From Neotabrizicola shimadae (GTDB taxonomy: Bacteria; Pseudomonadota; Alphaproteobacteria; Rhodobacterales; Rhodobacteraceae), in the NCBI RefSeq assembly GCF_019623905.1, contig NZ_CP069370.1, positions 3,168,001-3,232,000 on the forward strand: a stretch of DNA of 64,000 nucleotides, written 5' to 3'. Below the pieces are notes generated by a model, which had not been told where the DNA came from, did no database searches, and was given only the letters and a program-made list of their open reading frames with translations. Positions 28,645 through 37,776 of this stretch are shown here, piece by piece (position 1 is the first letter of the stretch; each line of letters begins with the position of its first letter). Made by a program: the position numbers and the translations under genes.

Positions 28645-29463
28645 TCACATCCCGTCCGGCCAGTAGTCGATCCAGGACAGTGCCTCTTCCGCCGTTTCGA
28701 CAAAGCGGAACAGTTCCAGGTCATGTGCCGAGATTACCCCGGCCTCGGCCAGCCGCGGCCAGTTGACCACGCTTTCCCACCATTCCCGCCCGAACAGAAG
28801 AAAGGGCACCTTCCGCATCCGCCCGGTCTGGATCAGCGTCAGGCTCTCGAACATCTCGTCCATCGTGCCGAAGCCGCCCGGAAAGACGCAGACCGCCGCC
28901 GCCCGCATCAGGAAATGCATCTTGCGGATCGCGAAGTAGTGGAAGTTGAAGCTCAGTTCCGGCGTCACATGCGGGTTCGGGGCCTGTTCATGCGGCAGCA
29001 CGATGTTCAGGCCGATCGACCGCCCGCCAGCCTCTTCCGCGCCGCGGTTGCCCGCCTCCATCACGCCCGGCCCGCCGCCGGTGCAGATCACGTTGCGCCG
29101 CCCGCCCGAGGCGCGGCTGCGCTCGGTCATCGCAAAGGCAAAGCGCCGCGCCTCGTCATAATAGGGCGCCAGCGCCGCCAGCCCCGCCGGCCGCCCCGCC
29201 GCCTTGTCGGGCGCCGGGATGCGCGCGCCCCCGAACAGCACGATGGTGGATTCGATGCCAGCCTCGTCCATCGCCATCTGCGGCTTCAGAAGCTCCAGTT
29301 GCAACCGCACCGGCCGCAACTCGTCGCGAGTCAGGAAATCGGGGTCCGCGAATGCCAGCCTGTAGCTCGGCGAGCGGGTCTGCGGGGTGTCGGGAATCTG
29401 CCGGGCGGTTTCAATGTCCTGGACGCTGTCACGGAACGGATGGCTGCGGGGATCGGGCGACAT
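28645..29463 (-). CDS. LOG-family protein (TIGR00730-type, long form)
   Basis: A 272-residue Rossmann-fold protein beginning MSPDPRSHPF at ATG 29463. Motifs GGGPGVMEAGNRGA and PGGFGTMDE define the LOG (lonely guy) family of nucleoside 5'-monophosphate phosphoribohydrolases. An extra 80 N-terminal residues distinguish this longer bacterial subgroup from plant-type LOG. It probably hydrolyses purine or cytokinin nucleotides; the physiological substrate is not known. Its stop is 6 bases from the convergent folC stop. Confidence 0.87.
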   Translation of the reverse strand: MSPDPRSHPFRDSVQDIETARQIPDTPQTRSPSYRLAFADPDFLTRDELRPVRLQLELLKPQMAMDEAGIESTIVLFGGARIPAPDKAAGRPAGLAALAPYYDEARRFAFAMTERSRASGGRRNVICTGGGPGVMEAGNRGAEEAGGRSIGLNIVLPHEQAPNPHVTPELSFNFHYFAIRKMHFLMRAAAVCVFPGGFGTMDEMFESLTLIQTGRMRKVPFLLFGREWWESVVNWPRLAEAGVISAHDLELFRFVETAEEALSWIDYWPDGM

Positions 29464-29538
29464 GGAAGGCTCGTTGCGGCTGGTGGTTGCTCGCCATAGG
29501 GTCACGGGCGAACCGGAAAGGAAAGCGGATTGGCCGGG

Positions 29539-30420
29539 ATGCACGAGGGCGAGGTGGAGCTGTCGGCACGACAGGTGCGCGCCCTCCTTGCCGCGCAGAT
29601 GCCCGATCTCGCCCCGTTTCCGCTCCGCCGGGTGGGCGCAGGCGGAACGGACCATGTGCTCTACCGCGTCGGCCCCCGTCTCCTCGCCCGCTTTCCACGC
29701 CTCGCCTCGGCGGCGAACCAGCCCTTGGGTGAGGCCGCATGGCTTCCCGCCCTTGCACCCTGCCTGCCGCTGGCGGTTCCTGGTCCGCTTCGCCTTGGCG
29801 AACCGGGCGCAGGCTATCCCTTCGCCTGGTCCGTCGGCCCCTGGCTTCCCGGTCGCGATGCATGGTCGGCCCCGCCTTGGCAGGCGGCCGAGGCCCTTGC
29901 CGCCTTCGTCGCCGCATTGCGGGCCGCCCCCGTGACACCCGGTGCCCCTGCCCGCACGGGCACCCTCGCCGACCGCGATGCCTTCCTTCGCAGCATGATC
30001 GCCGAGGTCCGCGACGAGGCGGAACCCGCGACCCTCACACGGCTGTGGGACCGATGTCTTGCCCTGCCCCGGTGGAACGGCCCACCGGTCTGGGTCCATG
30101 CCGACCTGCACCCCCTGAACCTGCTGACCCGCCGGGGGCGGCTGGTCGCGGTGACCGACTGGGGCGCCTTCGGTGCGGGTGACCCGGCAGAGGACCTGCT
30201 GCCCGCCTGGGCCGCTCTGGACGCCTCCGGGCGCGACAGGTTCCGCGCCGCGCTTCGGGTCGATGACGGCGACTGGGCGCGGGGCTGGGCCTTCGCCTTC
30301 TCCAAGGCGGTGATGGCCGTGCCCTATTACCGCGAAACAAACCCTCGGCTCAGGGACATGATGCGAAGGATGCTGGTGGAATGCCTGAATGATTGCGCGG
30401 CGGGGCGGGTGGCCCTATAG
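29539..30420 (+). CDS. Aminoglycoside phosphotransferase (APH)-family kinase
   Basis: A 293-residue kinase-like protein with catalytic-loop motif [14 protein letters not shown] (Asp/Asn, near residue 190) and metal-binding [12 protein letters not shown]. An early [18 protein letters not shown] glycine-rich segment is the ATP lobe. This family phosphorylates small molecules; resistance function should not be assumed. The ATG at 29539 is preferred over an in-frame TTG three codons earlier. It is divergent from the LOG gene and 32 bases upstream of dapD. Confidence 0.8.
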   Translation: MHEGEVELSARQVRALLAAQMPDLAPFPLRRVGAGGTDHVLYRVGPRLLARFPRLASAANQPLGEAAWLPALAPCLPLAVPGPLRLGEPGAGYPFAWSVGPWLPGRDAWSAPPWQAAEALAAFVAALRAAPVTPGAPARTGTLADRDAFLRSMIAEVRDEAEPATLTRLWDRCLALPRWNGPPVWVHADLHPLNLLTRRGRLVAVTDWGAFGAGDPAEDLLPAWAALDASGRDRFRAALRVDDGDWARGWAFAFSKAVMAVPYYRETNPRLRDMMRRMLVECLNDCAAGRVAL

Positions 30421-30452
30421 GGCCATGGACCTTGACGCGACAGGAGAGACCG

Positions 30453-31277
30453 ATGTCCCACGCCGCCCTGGAAACCGCCATCGAAGCCGCCTGGGCCGAC
30501 CGCGAGGCGCTGACGCCCGCCACCCGGGGCGAGCGGCGCGACGCCGTGGAGGCGACGCTGGAGGCGCTGGACAAGGGGCAGCTTCGCGTGGCCGAGAAGC
30601 GGGGGCAGGACTGGCATGTGAACCAGTGGGCCAAGAAGGCGGTGCTTCTGTCCTTCCGGCTGGCCGACATGGAGGTCATCCCCGGCGGCAGCGGCGGGGC
30701 GACCTGGTGGGACAAGGTGCCGTCCAAGTTCCAGGGCTGGGGCGAGGCCGAGTGGAAGGCCGCGGGCTTCCGCGCCGTGCCGGGGTCCATCGTCCGCCGC
30801 TCGGCCTTCATCGGCAGGAACGTGGTCCTGATGCCCTCGTTCGTGAACCTGGGCGCCTATGTGGACGAAGGGACGATGGTGGATGGCTGGGCCACGGTGG
30901 GCTCCTGCGCCCAGATCGGCAAGCACGTGCACCTGTCCGGCGGCGTGGGCATCGGCGGGGTGCTGGAGCCGATGCAGGCGGGGCCGACCATCATCGAGGA
31001 CAACTGCTTTATCGGGGCGCGGTCCGAGGTGGTGGAGGGCTGCATCGTCCGCGAGGGGTCCGTCTTGGGCATGGGGGTCTATATCGGGAAGTCCACCAAG
31101 ATCGTGGACCGCGAGACCGGGGAGGTCATGTACGGCGAGGTGCCGGCGGGGTCGGTCGTCGTGGCCGGGTCGATGCCGGGCAAGGGTGGCGTGAGCCTCT
31201 ACTGCGCCGTGATCGTCAAGAAGGTGGACGCCCAGACCCGGTCCAAGACCTCGATCAACGAGCTGTTGCGGGACTGA
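30453..31277 (+). CDS. dapD: Tetrahydrodipicolinate N-succinyltransferase
   Basis: A 274-residue DapD. An N-terminal helical domain is followed by a left-handed beta-helix with hexapeptide repeats ([36 protein letters not shown]) and [20 protein letters not shown], which includes active-site residues. It catalyses the succinyl-CoA-dependent step of lysine and diaminopimelate synthesis. A ribosome site (caggaga) precedes ATG 30453. Confidence 0.97.
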   Translation: MSHAALETAIEAAWADREALTPATRGERRDAVEATLEALDKGQLRVAEKRGQDWHVNQWAKKAVLLSFRLADMEVIPGGSGGATWWDKVPSKFQGWGEAEWKAAGFRAVPGSIVRRSAFIGRNVVLMPSFVNLGAYVDEGTMVDGWATVGSCAQIGKHVHLSGGVGIGGVLEPMQAGPTIIEDNCFIGARSEVVEGCIVREGSVLGMGVYIGKSTKIVDRETGEVMYGEVPAGSVVVAGSMPGKGGVSLYCAVIVKKVDAQTRSKTSINELLRD

Positions 31278-31303
31278 TCCGGGCCGCAAGGGCATCCGGG
31301 GGC

Positions 31304-31384
31304 GTCCGAGCTCGGACGCTTGCCCCGGATAAATGAAATCAATGAGTTGTGAGACCGGATTAACTTGGACTTAAGAATTGTCCG
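31304..31384. repeat. Dispersed 81-bp intergenic element, copy B, with CtrA-like box
   Basis: Second copy of the element at 780-860, about 78% identical and ungapped. The palindrome gtccgagctcggac is at 31304-31317 and TTAACTTGGACTTAA at 31360-31374; both are identical to copy A while the sequence between has drifted. It lies 26 bases after dapD, between two convergent genes, where a promoter is not expected. Confidence 0.7.
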
Positions 31385-31507
31385 GGGACGGTCTGGTCTG
31401 GCCGAAGCGCCTGCGCCCGTGGCGGGACGTTTGTGATGGTTTGGTCGGATGGTCTTTTCCCCCTGGAAAGGGGTGCGCCGCGTGGCGGGCTGGTGCCCCC
31501 TCCCTTA

Positions 31508-31530
31508 CCCCTCCCCACAAGGGGGAGGGG
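31508..31530. terminator. GC-rich hairpin between dapD and the AI-2E permease gene
   Basis: cccctcccc and ggggagggg form a perfect 9-bp stem with a 5-base loop, between the two convergent genes. It probably serves as a bidirectional terminator or repeat-type hairpin. Apart from this and repeat copy B, the gap 31278-31567 shows no gene. Confidence 0.6.
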
Positions 31531-31567
31531 GGTGCCCTTGCCGGATCGGGGCGCGCGGGGGGCGGCC

Positions 31568-33322
31568 CTAGCCACCCCCGGTTTCCGAAAGGGCGCGGGG
31601 GAGGTCTTTCGGGGTCAGGGCGACGAAGGTGGCGCCGAGGGTGAGGGCCTCGTCGCGTTTTTCGGGGCGAGTGGTGCCGGTGGCCGGGTCTTGCAGGAGT
31701 GCCACGCCAAGGCGGGCGCCGGGGGCGGCCGCGGCGAGGCGGCGCAGGTGCATCAGCGAGACGCGCGACGGGTTGGGGTCGAGGAAACACAGCACCACGG
31801 CGGTGCGGCCTTCGAGACCCGCTTCCTCGGCCGGAAGGCGGGCGCGGCGGGGGGCTGCGCTGGCCGGGATGCCGGCGTCTGTGAGCGACTGGGCCAGGCT
31901 GGCGGCGAAGGCATCGTCCAGCCGGGTGCGCCCGCCGAGGCAAAGCACGGGGGCCACACCTTCGGGCGGACCCGGCACATCCAGCGTGGCAATGACGGAC
32001 TGGAGCGTTTCGGCGATGCGGTCCTGCTGCGCGAGGGTGAGGCGGCCGCGGTCGAGATCGCGCTCGGCCAAGGCGAGGGCGGGCCAGAGCGTGGTGGTGT
32101 GAAAGCTGGCGAGGGCGGCGCTGTCGAGCGCCTCTTCGGCCATCTCCACGGCCTCGACCTCATCTGCGGCAAGGAGGCGGTGGTAAAGCCGCGCCTCGGG
32201 TGGCAGCACCGGGCGGTCGCCGAAGAGCACATCGAACAGCTCGAACTGCGGGATGTGGCGGCCCAGGACGACCAGGCAGACGGTCAGCGGTGTGGAGAGG
32301 ACAAGGCCGGCGGTGCCCCAGATCCACGTCCAGATGACTGCCGAAAGGATGATCGCAAGCGGCGAGAGGCCGGTGCGCGAGCCGTAGAGCCAGGGTTCGA
32401 CCACGTTCGACGTGACAAGCTCGACCACCACGAAAAGCGCGATGGCCCAGGCGAGGGGTGCCCAGCCCGGCAGGGCGGCGAAGGACAGGAAGATCGGGAA
32501 GGCGGCGGAGAGGATCGAGCCGATATAGGGCACAAAGCGCAGCACCAGTGTCAGCATCGCCCAGAGGCTCGCATTGGGCACGCCGATCAGCCAGAGGCCA
32601 AGGCCGATGGGCACGGCGTAGATGATGTTCACCAGAAGCTGCACCAGCAGGTATTTCGACACGCGGCTGCCGGCTTCCTCCAGCACCTGCGCAGTGCGAT
32701 GCAGGTCCGAGGCGCCGACCAGGCGGATGAAGCGGTCGCGCAACTCGTCACGTTCCAGCAGCATGAAGATGACGAGGACGAAGACCAGACCCACGGCGGC
32801 GACAGGGCTGACCAGCATGAGCACCAGTTCCTGGAGGAGTTCGGCGGGCTTGCTGGACTCGACGATCTGGACCTGGACCGGCGCGCTGCCGGGGGCCGCG
32901 TCCGGTGTGGCGGTGGCGGCGCTGATTTCCGCGTTGACCGCCGAGAGGGTGCCGGTGATGCGGGCGAGCAGCGCGCTGTCGGAGCCGGTGGCCTGCAACG
33001 TTTCGATCTTGGCGATGATGTTGGATTGCAGCGTGGGCAGGGTACCGGCGAGCTGGTTCAGCTGGCTGGCCACGGCGAGGACGAAGGCGGCCAGCATCAC
33101 GGAGGAGACGGCCACGGCGGTCAGGACGGCGGGCAGGTCGGGCAGGCCGGTGCGGCGCAGGCGCGTGACCAGAGGCGCAAGCGCGAAGGTGATGAGGATG
33201 GCGAGCGCCACGGGCAGGAACAGATCCTGCGCGAGGTGAAGCACGGCGCCAATGCCGGCAATGGCCGCCACCTGCACCAGCGAGAGGCGTCTTGCGGGCC
33301 CGGTGGCTTCGGTGGCGGGCAT
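31568..33322 (-). CDS. AI-2E family transporter with C-terminal B12-binding-like domain
   Basis: A 584-residue protein. Residues 1-350 are an AI-2E/PerM-type permease with about eight transmembrane helices and the family motifs LRFVPYIGSILSA and VEPWLYGSRTGLSPLAIILSAVIW. Residues about 375-584 are soluble. They consist of a helical segment (LYHRLLAADEVEAVEMAEEAL) and a Rossmann-like part (PVLCLGGRTRLDDAFAASLA) that resembles the helical-plus-Rossmann layout of cobalamin-binding modules. The B12-ligating DxHxxG motif is absent. Substrate is unknown; most family members are not autoinducer transporters. Confidence 0.85.
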   Translation of the reverse strand: MPATEATGPARRLSLVQVAAIAGIGAVLHLAQDLFLPVALAILITFALAPLVTRLRRTGLPDLPAVLTAVAVSSVMLAAFVLAVASQLNQLAGTLPTLQSNIIAKIETLQATGSDSALLARITGTLSAVNAEISAATATPDAAPGSAPVQVQIVESSKPAELLQELVLMLVSPVAAVGLVFVLVIFMLLERDELRDRFIRLVGASDLHRTAQVLEEAGSRVSKYLLVQLLVNIIYAVPIGLGLWLIGVPNASLWAMLTLVLRFVPYIGSILSAAFPIFLSFAALPGWAPLAWAIALFVVVELVTSNVVEPWLYGSRTGLSPLAIILSAVIWTWIWGTAGLVLSTPLTVCLVVLGRHIPQFELFDVLFGDRPVLPPEARLYHRLLAADEVEAVEMAEEALDSAALASFHTTTLWPALALAERDLDRGRLTLAQQDRIAETLQSVIATLDVPGPPEGVAPVLCLGGRTRLDDAFAASLAQSLTDAGIPASAAPRRARLPAEEAGLEGRTAVVLCFLDPNPSRVSLMHLRRLAAAAPGARLGVALLQDPATGTTRPEKRDEALTLGATFVALTPKDLPRALSETGGG

Positions 33323-33403
33323 GGCGGCCTGTGCGGATGGAACGGTTCCGGCCGAGGCTAACCCGAGCGGGGGCGGTCGTCCATCGGGTCCCGCCCCCGC
33401 AGG

Positions 33404-34303
33404 TCAGCGCGCGCGGACCGGGGTGGCGACGGGGGCGGGCCGGGCCGGCAGATGCGCCTTGAGCATCGTATCGAAATCCACGCCCTGGAAGTCTGGCAGG
33501 AGGCGGGCCATCGGCGCGGGGTCCAGGCTGTGGGGCGTGGCGTAGAGGTAGCGCATTTCCAGAAGTTCGCGGCCCAGTTCCCAGAAGGGCGCAGCAAGGC
33601 GCAGGCCCCACCACGGGAATTGGCCGATGCGGAGGTCTTGCCCCATCAGGCGCGAGAGGCCGTCGCGCAGGTCTTGCGTGCTGAAGGTCAGGCCGGCGAA
33701 GGGGATGTCCGACCAGGCCGGCAGGTCGGCGCGCCTGCTGGCCAGGGCTGCGGCGGCGCGCGCCATGTCGGGCAGCCAGGCATAGGCGCGCTGCACGTCC
33801 GGCTGGCCCATGGCGGTGATGCGACCGCGGGCGAGGCCCTTGAGCATGACCATGCGAAGGATCGTGGCCGGGCTGTCGGGATCGAGGAAATCGCCGCCGC
33901 GCAGGAGGATGACCTGCTGGCCCTTTGCCGCGGCCTCGCGGTAGGTTGCTTCCATGCGGACACGGATGGCGCCCTTGCGGGCAACCGGGCGCTGCGGCGT
34001 GGAAGGCCCCCAGGGGCCGGGTTCGCGGCCATAGACATAGACGTTGCCGGGCACGAGCAGCGTGGCGCCCGAGGCGCGGGCGGCGGCCAGGGCGGAGGCC
34101 GTGATTTCGGGGATCAGACTGTCCCAGGCGTGGTAGTTCGGCGGGTTGAGGGCGTTGACGATGACATCGGCGCCGCTGGCAGCGGATGTCATGTCGGTGC
34201 CGCGGGCGTAGCGCCGCACCTCCCACCCTGCCGCGGCGAAGGCGGCCGCGGCGCGGCGGCCGAAGTTGCCCGATGAGCCCAGCACCAGAACCGTGTTCGA
34301 CAT
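33404..34303 (-). CDS. NAD(P)-binding epimerase-like protein
   Basis: A 299-residue Rossmann protein starting at ATG 34303 behind aaggaga. The cofactor loop VLGSSGNFGRRAAAAF is at residues 6-21, and VYVYGREPGPWG with the YREAAAKGQ segment resembles extended SDR/NmrA-type enzymes. The catalytic triad is not clear. It is divergent from a LysR gene with a 101-base gap, so it is probably that regulator's target. Confidence 0.78.
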   Translation of the reverse strand: MSNTVLVLGSSGNFGRRAAAAFAAAGWEVRRYARGTDMTSAASGADVIVNALNPPNYHAWDSLIPEITASALAAARASGATLLVPGNVYVYGREPGPWGPSTPQRPVARKGAIRVRMEATYREAAAKGQQVILLRGGDFLDPDSPATILRMVMLKGLARGRITAMGQPDVQRAYAWLPDMARAAAALASRRADLPAWSDIPFAGLTFSTQDLRDGLSRLMGQDLRIGQFPWWGLRLAAPFWELGRELLEMRYLYATPHSLDPAPMARLLPDFQGVDFDTMLKAHLPARPAPVATPVRAR

Positions 34304-34381
34304 GATCCTCTCCTTTGGTGGTCGCGGTTGCGATGGCACCGATATGCCCATGCGGAAACCGAAAGGGTATTCCTGCAGCAT

Positions 34382-34396
34382 GTATCCCTGATATAC
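34382..34396. promoter_or_regulatory. LysR-type operator candidate
   Basis: gtat-N7-atac (34382-34396) is a perfect inverted repeat with the T-N11-A spacing typical of LysR regulators. It lies 8 bases upstream of the LysR start codon in the divergent gap, fitting autoregulation. Confidence 0.5.
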
Positions 34397-34404
34397 GGAA
34401 ATGC

Positions 34405-35307
34405 ATGGATGCCCTGACCGACTGGACGCTGATCCGATCCTTCCTGGCGGTGGCCGAAACCGGCTCGTTGTCGGCGGCGGCGCGGCGCCTGGGGCTGACC
34501 CAGCCGACATTGGGCCGCCACATCGCCGAAATGGAGGCGGCGCTTCAGCTGGAGCTGTTCACGCGACAGCCGCGCGGGCTGGCGCCGACCGAGACGGCAG
34601 CGGCGCTGTTGCCCCATGCGCGCGGCATGGCCGAGGCGGCGGCGCGGCTGTCGCTGGCTGCCGCCGGGCGCGAGGTGCGGCTGGCGGGGCCGGTGCGGAT
34701 TACTGCAAGCCGGGTGGTGGCGCATCACCTGCTGCCCGAGATTCTGGCGGGGCTGCGCGGCGAGGAGCCGGGGATCGAGATCGAGCTTGTCGCCTCGGAC
34801 ACGGCCGAGAACCTGCTGTTCCGCGAGGCGGATATCGCGCTGCGCATGTACCGCCCGGATCAGCTGGATCTGGTGGCGGCGCATGTGGCGGACCTGTCGC
34901 TTGGGCTTTACGCGGCGCCGGCCTATCTGGACCGGCGGGGGCGGCCGGCCTCGATGGAGGATCTGCTGGCGCATGACATCGTGGGGTTCGACCGGTCGGA
35001 GCTGATGATCCGCATGATGGCGGGGCTGGGGCTGGTGCGGAAGCGGGACGATTTCCCGGTGCGCTGCGACGACCAGCTGGTGCACTGGAACCTGGTGCGG
35101 GCGGGGCTGGGGATCGGCGGGGCGCAGCGGATCTTTGCCGATGCCGATCCGGCGGTGGAGCGCATCGCGCCCTTCCTGCGCCTGCCGCCCCTGCCCCTGT
35201 GGATCGCCGTGCCCGAGGCTCTGCGCCACCAGCCACGGGTGGCGCGGGTGTTTGCCTGGCTGGCCGACAGCCTGCGGCGGAAAGCGGCGCGGCAGCCGAA
35301 GGACTGA
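34405..35307 (+). CDS. LysR-family transcriptional regulator
   Basis: A 300-residue LysR protein. The N-terminal winged helix is LIRSFLAVAETGSLSAAARR followed by LTQPTLGRHIAEMEAAL; a periplasmic-binding-like effector domain starts near residue 90. ATG 34405 gives the canonical N-terminus; ATG 34401 is out of frame. Effector unknown. Probably controls the divergent epimerase-like gene. Confidence 0.9.
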   Translation: MDALTDWTLIRSFLAVAETGSLSAAARRLGLTQPTLGRHIAEMEAALQLELFTRQPRGLAPTETAAALLPHARGMAEAAARLSLAAAGREVRLAGPVRITASRVVAHHLLPEILAGLRGEEPGIEIELVASDTAENLLFREADIALRMYRPDQLDLVAAHVADLSLGLYAAPAYLDRRGRPASMEDLLAHDIVGFDRSELMIRMMAGLGLVRKRDDFPVRCDDQLVHWNLVRAGLGIGGAQRIFADADPAVERIAPFLRLPPLPLWIAVPEALRHQPRVARVFAWLADSLRRKAARQPKD

Positions 35308-35314
35308 CCCGGCC

Positions 35315-35926
35315 TCAGTGCAGGAAGGCGGCGTTCTTGCCCCAGAGCTCTTGCACGCGCCGGTCGCGGCCGCAGGACTGGCGGTAGAACTTGTAGGCGT
35401 TGGACTGGCGCATGGGGCCGGCGCGGGTGATCACGATGTTGCGGCCCTCGGCATAGTCCTGGTGATAGTCTTCGGCGGGCCAGAAGCGCGTGGCGTCCAG
35501 CACCGGCGTCACGACGGGCTGGCCCAGTTCCGCCGAAGCGGCGGCGATGGCGGCCTTGGCGGCGGCCTTCTGCGCAGGGCCATCGACGAAGATCGCCGAG
35601 CGGTAGGCGGAGCCGCGGTCGCAGAACTGGCCGCCGGCGTCCAGCACGTCTGTCGAACGCAGGAACAGCTCGAGGATGCGGTCGTAACTGATGCGGCTCG
35701 GGTCGAAGGTGATCTGCACCGCCTCGTAATGGCCTTCGTGGTCGCCATAGGTCGGGTTGGCCAAGCTGCCGCCGGTGTAGCCCGAGACCACGTCCTGCAC
35801 GCCGGGCACGGATTCGAAGTTCGATTCCACGCACCAGAAGCAGCCGCCGGCCAGGATGGCCGTGTCGGCCCGCGCGGCCCCCGTGAAGGCCAGAAGCGCG
35901 GCCAAGAGCGCAAGGATTCGTGTCAT
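35315..35926 (-). CDS. msrA: Peptide-methionine (S)-S-oxide reductase, exported
   Basis: A 203-residue MsrA with an N-terminal signal peptide ([17 protein letters not shown]), so periplasmic. The catalytic motif AGGCFWC follows the cleavage site, with [16 protein letters not shown] and a C-terminal resolving-cysteine region (YRQSCGRD). It repairs methionine sulfoxide in envelope proteins. The stop lies 7 bases from the convergent LysR stop. Confidence 0.93.
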   Translation of the reverse strand: MTRILALLAALLAFTGAARADTAILAGGCFWCVESNFESVPGVQDVVSGYTGGSLANPTYGDHEGHYEAVQITFDPSRISYDRILELFLRSTDVLDAGGQFCDRGSAYRSAIFVDGPAQKAAAKAAIAAASAELGQPVVTPVLDATRFWPAEDYHQDYAEGRNIVITRAGPMRQSNAYKFYRQSCGRDRRVQELWGKNAAFLH

Positions 35927-36050
35927 GATGCATCTCCCCTTTTCCAACCATACGCGGGGCGTGCGGCGTTGTTTCACGGCGCACCGGATTGTGATCGGCC
36001 CTTGCCTTCGCCGCGCCACCGCCTAGCGTGGCGCCCGACCAGGAGGCGCC

Positions 36051-36950
36051 ATGACCGACCATGTTTCCACCCACCAGGCCGAGGAGGATGCCCGCAACGA
36101 GGCGATCCTGATCTGGGTCAACGGGCGCATCGTGCCCAAGGCCGAGGCAATGGTTTCCGTCTATGACAGCGGCTTCATGCTGGGCGATGGCGTCTGGGAG
36201 GGGATCCGGCTGTACAACGGCACCTGGGCCTTCCTGGACGAACATATCGAGCGGCTGTTCGAGGCGGCCAAGGCGATCGACCTGGACATCGGCCGCAGCA
36301 GGGCCGAGGTGGCGCAGGCGCTGAAGGACACGCAGACGGCGAATGGCATGACCAGCGATGCCCATGCCCGGCTGATGGTGACGCGCGGGGTCAAGACGCG
36401 GCCGTTCCAGCACCCCAGGCTCAGCCAGCGCGGGCCGACCATGGTGATCATCATGGAACATTCGCGTCCGAGCCTGCCGCGCCCGATCCGCCTGGCCACC
36501 GTGCCCCATCTGCGTGGGCTGCCGATGACCCAGGATCCCAAGCTGAACAGCCATTCCAAGCTGAACTGCATCCTCGCCTGCATTGCCGCCGAAAAGGCCG
36601 GGGCGGACGAGGCGCTGATGCTGGATGTGCATGGCTTCGTGAACACGACGAACGCCTGCAACTTCTTCATCGTGCGCAAGGGCGAAGTCTGGACCAGCAC
36701 GGGCGACTACTGCATGAACGGCATCACGCGGCAGAAGGTGATCGACCTGTGCCGCGCCAATGGCATCCCGGTGTTTGAACGCAACTTTTCGCTGGTGGAC
36801 ACCTATTCCGCCGACGAGGCCTTCCTGACCGGCACCTTCGGCGCGCAGACCCCGGTGGGGGTGATCGACGGGCGCACCATCGGCAGCGGCCAGATGGGCC
36901 CGATGACCGAACGCCTGCGGGGCCTGTACAAGCAGCTGGTCGGCGCCTGA
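36051..36950 (+). CDS. Class IV (BCAT/D-amino acid type) aminotransferase
   Basis: A 299-residue fold-type IV PLP enzyme. SVYDSGFMLGDGVWEGIRLY near residue 40 is the family signature. The PLP lysine is in LNSHSKLNCIL near residue 167, followed by FVNTTNACNFFIV, NGITRQKV and FLTGTFGAQTPV. It resembles branched-chain and D-amino-acid aminotransferases and aminodeoxychorismate lyases; substrate is not determined. A sulfotransferase-like gene follows on the same strand after 105 bases containing a hairpin. Confidence 0.85.
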   Translation: MTDHVSTHQAEEDARNEAILIWVNGRIVPKAEAMVSVYDSGFMLGDGVWEGIRLYNGTWAFLDEHIERLFEAAKAIDLDIGRSRAEVAQALKDTQTANGMTSDAHARLMVTRGVKTRPFQHPRLSQRGPTMVIIMEHSRPSLPRPIRLATVPHLRGLPMTQDPKLNSHSKLNCILACIAAEKAGADEALMLDVHGFVNTTNACNFFIVRKGEVWTSTGDYCMNGITRQKVIDLCRANGIPVFERNFSLVDTYSADEAFLTGTFGAQTPVGVIDGRTIGSGQMGPMTERLRGLYKQLVGA

Positions 36951-37005
36951 CGGCCTTCTTCTGGTCAAAGGCCCTTCTTCTGTTCCCAAATATCCCACGG
37001 GGGGT

Positions 37006-37028
37006 GCGGGGGGTGTGAAACCCCCCGC
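37006..37028. repeat. GC-rich intergenic hairpin
   Basis: gcggggggt...ccccccgc: a perfect 8-bp stem (37006-37013 / 37021-37028) with a 7-base loop, preceded by tcccacggggg. It resembles the GC-rich hairpins common in Rhodobacteraceae intergenic spaces. It sits between the aminotransferase and sulfotransferase-like genes. The sequence cccttcttctg also nearly recurs at 36955-36981. Confidence 0.55.
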
Positions 37029-37055
37029 TTCCGCCGGCAGAGCCAGGAGACACCC

Positions 37056-37775
37056 ATGAAAATCGCGATGTGGTCGGGCCCGCGCAACCTGTCGACCGCC
37101 ATGATGTATGCCTTTGCCGCGCGGGGCGATGCGGCGGTCTGGGACGAACCCTTCTATGCCGCCTATCTGGCGGCGACGGGCATCGCTCATCCGATGGCGG
37201 CCGAGGTCATTGCCGCGGGCGAGCGCGACCCGGCCAAGGTTGCCGCCGCCTGCACCGGGGCGATCCCCGAGGCGAAGCCGATCTGGTACCAGAAGCACAT
37301 GACGCTGCACATGATCCCCGCCTTTGACCGGGGGTTCATGGCGGGGCTGACCAATGTGTTCCTGATCCGCCATCCGGCGCGGGTCGTGGCGAGCTATGCC
37401 CGCAAGCGCGAGAACCCGACGCTCGATGACATCGGCTTTGTCCAGCAGGCCGAGTTGTTCGACCAGGTGGCCGACCGGCTGGGCCGGGCGCCAGTGGTGA
37501 TCGACAGTGCCGATATCCGCGACGATCCGAAGGGGCGCCTTGCGGCACTGTGTTCCGCGCTTGGGATTGCCTTCACGGACCGCATGTTGTCGTGGCCGGC
37601 CGGGCCGAAGCCCTATGACGGGGCCTGGGCGCCGCATTGGTACAATGCGGTTCATGCCTCGACCGGCTTCGATGAGCCGGAGGGCGAGCTACCGGCGCTG
37701 GAGGGCGATGCGGCAAGGCTGGTGGAGCTGGCCCTGCCGCATTACGAACGGCTGCGGCGCCATTCGATCCTGTGA
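37056..37775 (+). CDS. Sulfotransferase-like P-loop protein
   Basis: A 239-residue protein opening with MKIAMWSGPRNLSTAMMYAF. SGPRNLST is in the position of the PAPS 5'-phosphosulfate loop of sulfotransferases. VFLIRHPARVVASYARKR corresponds to the 3'-phosphate-binding motif (RxPxxVxxS). The canonical catalytic His may be in YQKHMTLHMI. It probably transfers sulfate from PAPS to an unknown small molecule, or uses the fold differently. Proximity to the class IV aminotransferase suggests a shared pathway. Confidence 0.78.
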   Translation: MKIAMWSGPRNLSTAMMYAFAARGDAAVWDEPFYAAYLAATGIAHPMAAEVIAAGERDPAKVAAACTGAIPEAKPIWYQKHMTLHMIPAFDRGFMAGLTNVFLIRHPARVVASYARKRENPTLDDIGFVQQAELFDQVADRLGRAPVVIDSADIRDDPKGRLAALCSALGIAFTDRMLSWPAGPKPYDGAWAPHWYNAVHASTGFDEPEGELPALEGDAARLVELALPHYERLRRHSIL

Positions 37776-37776
37776 C

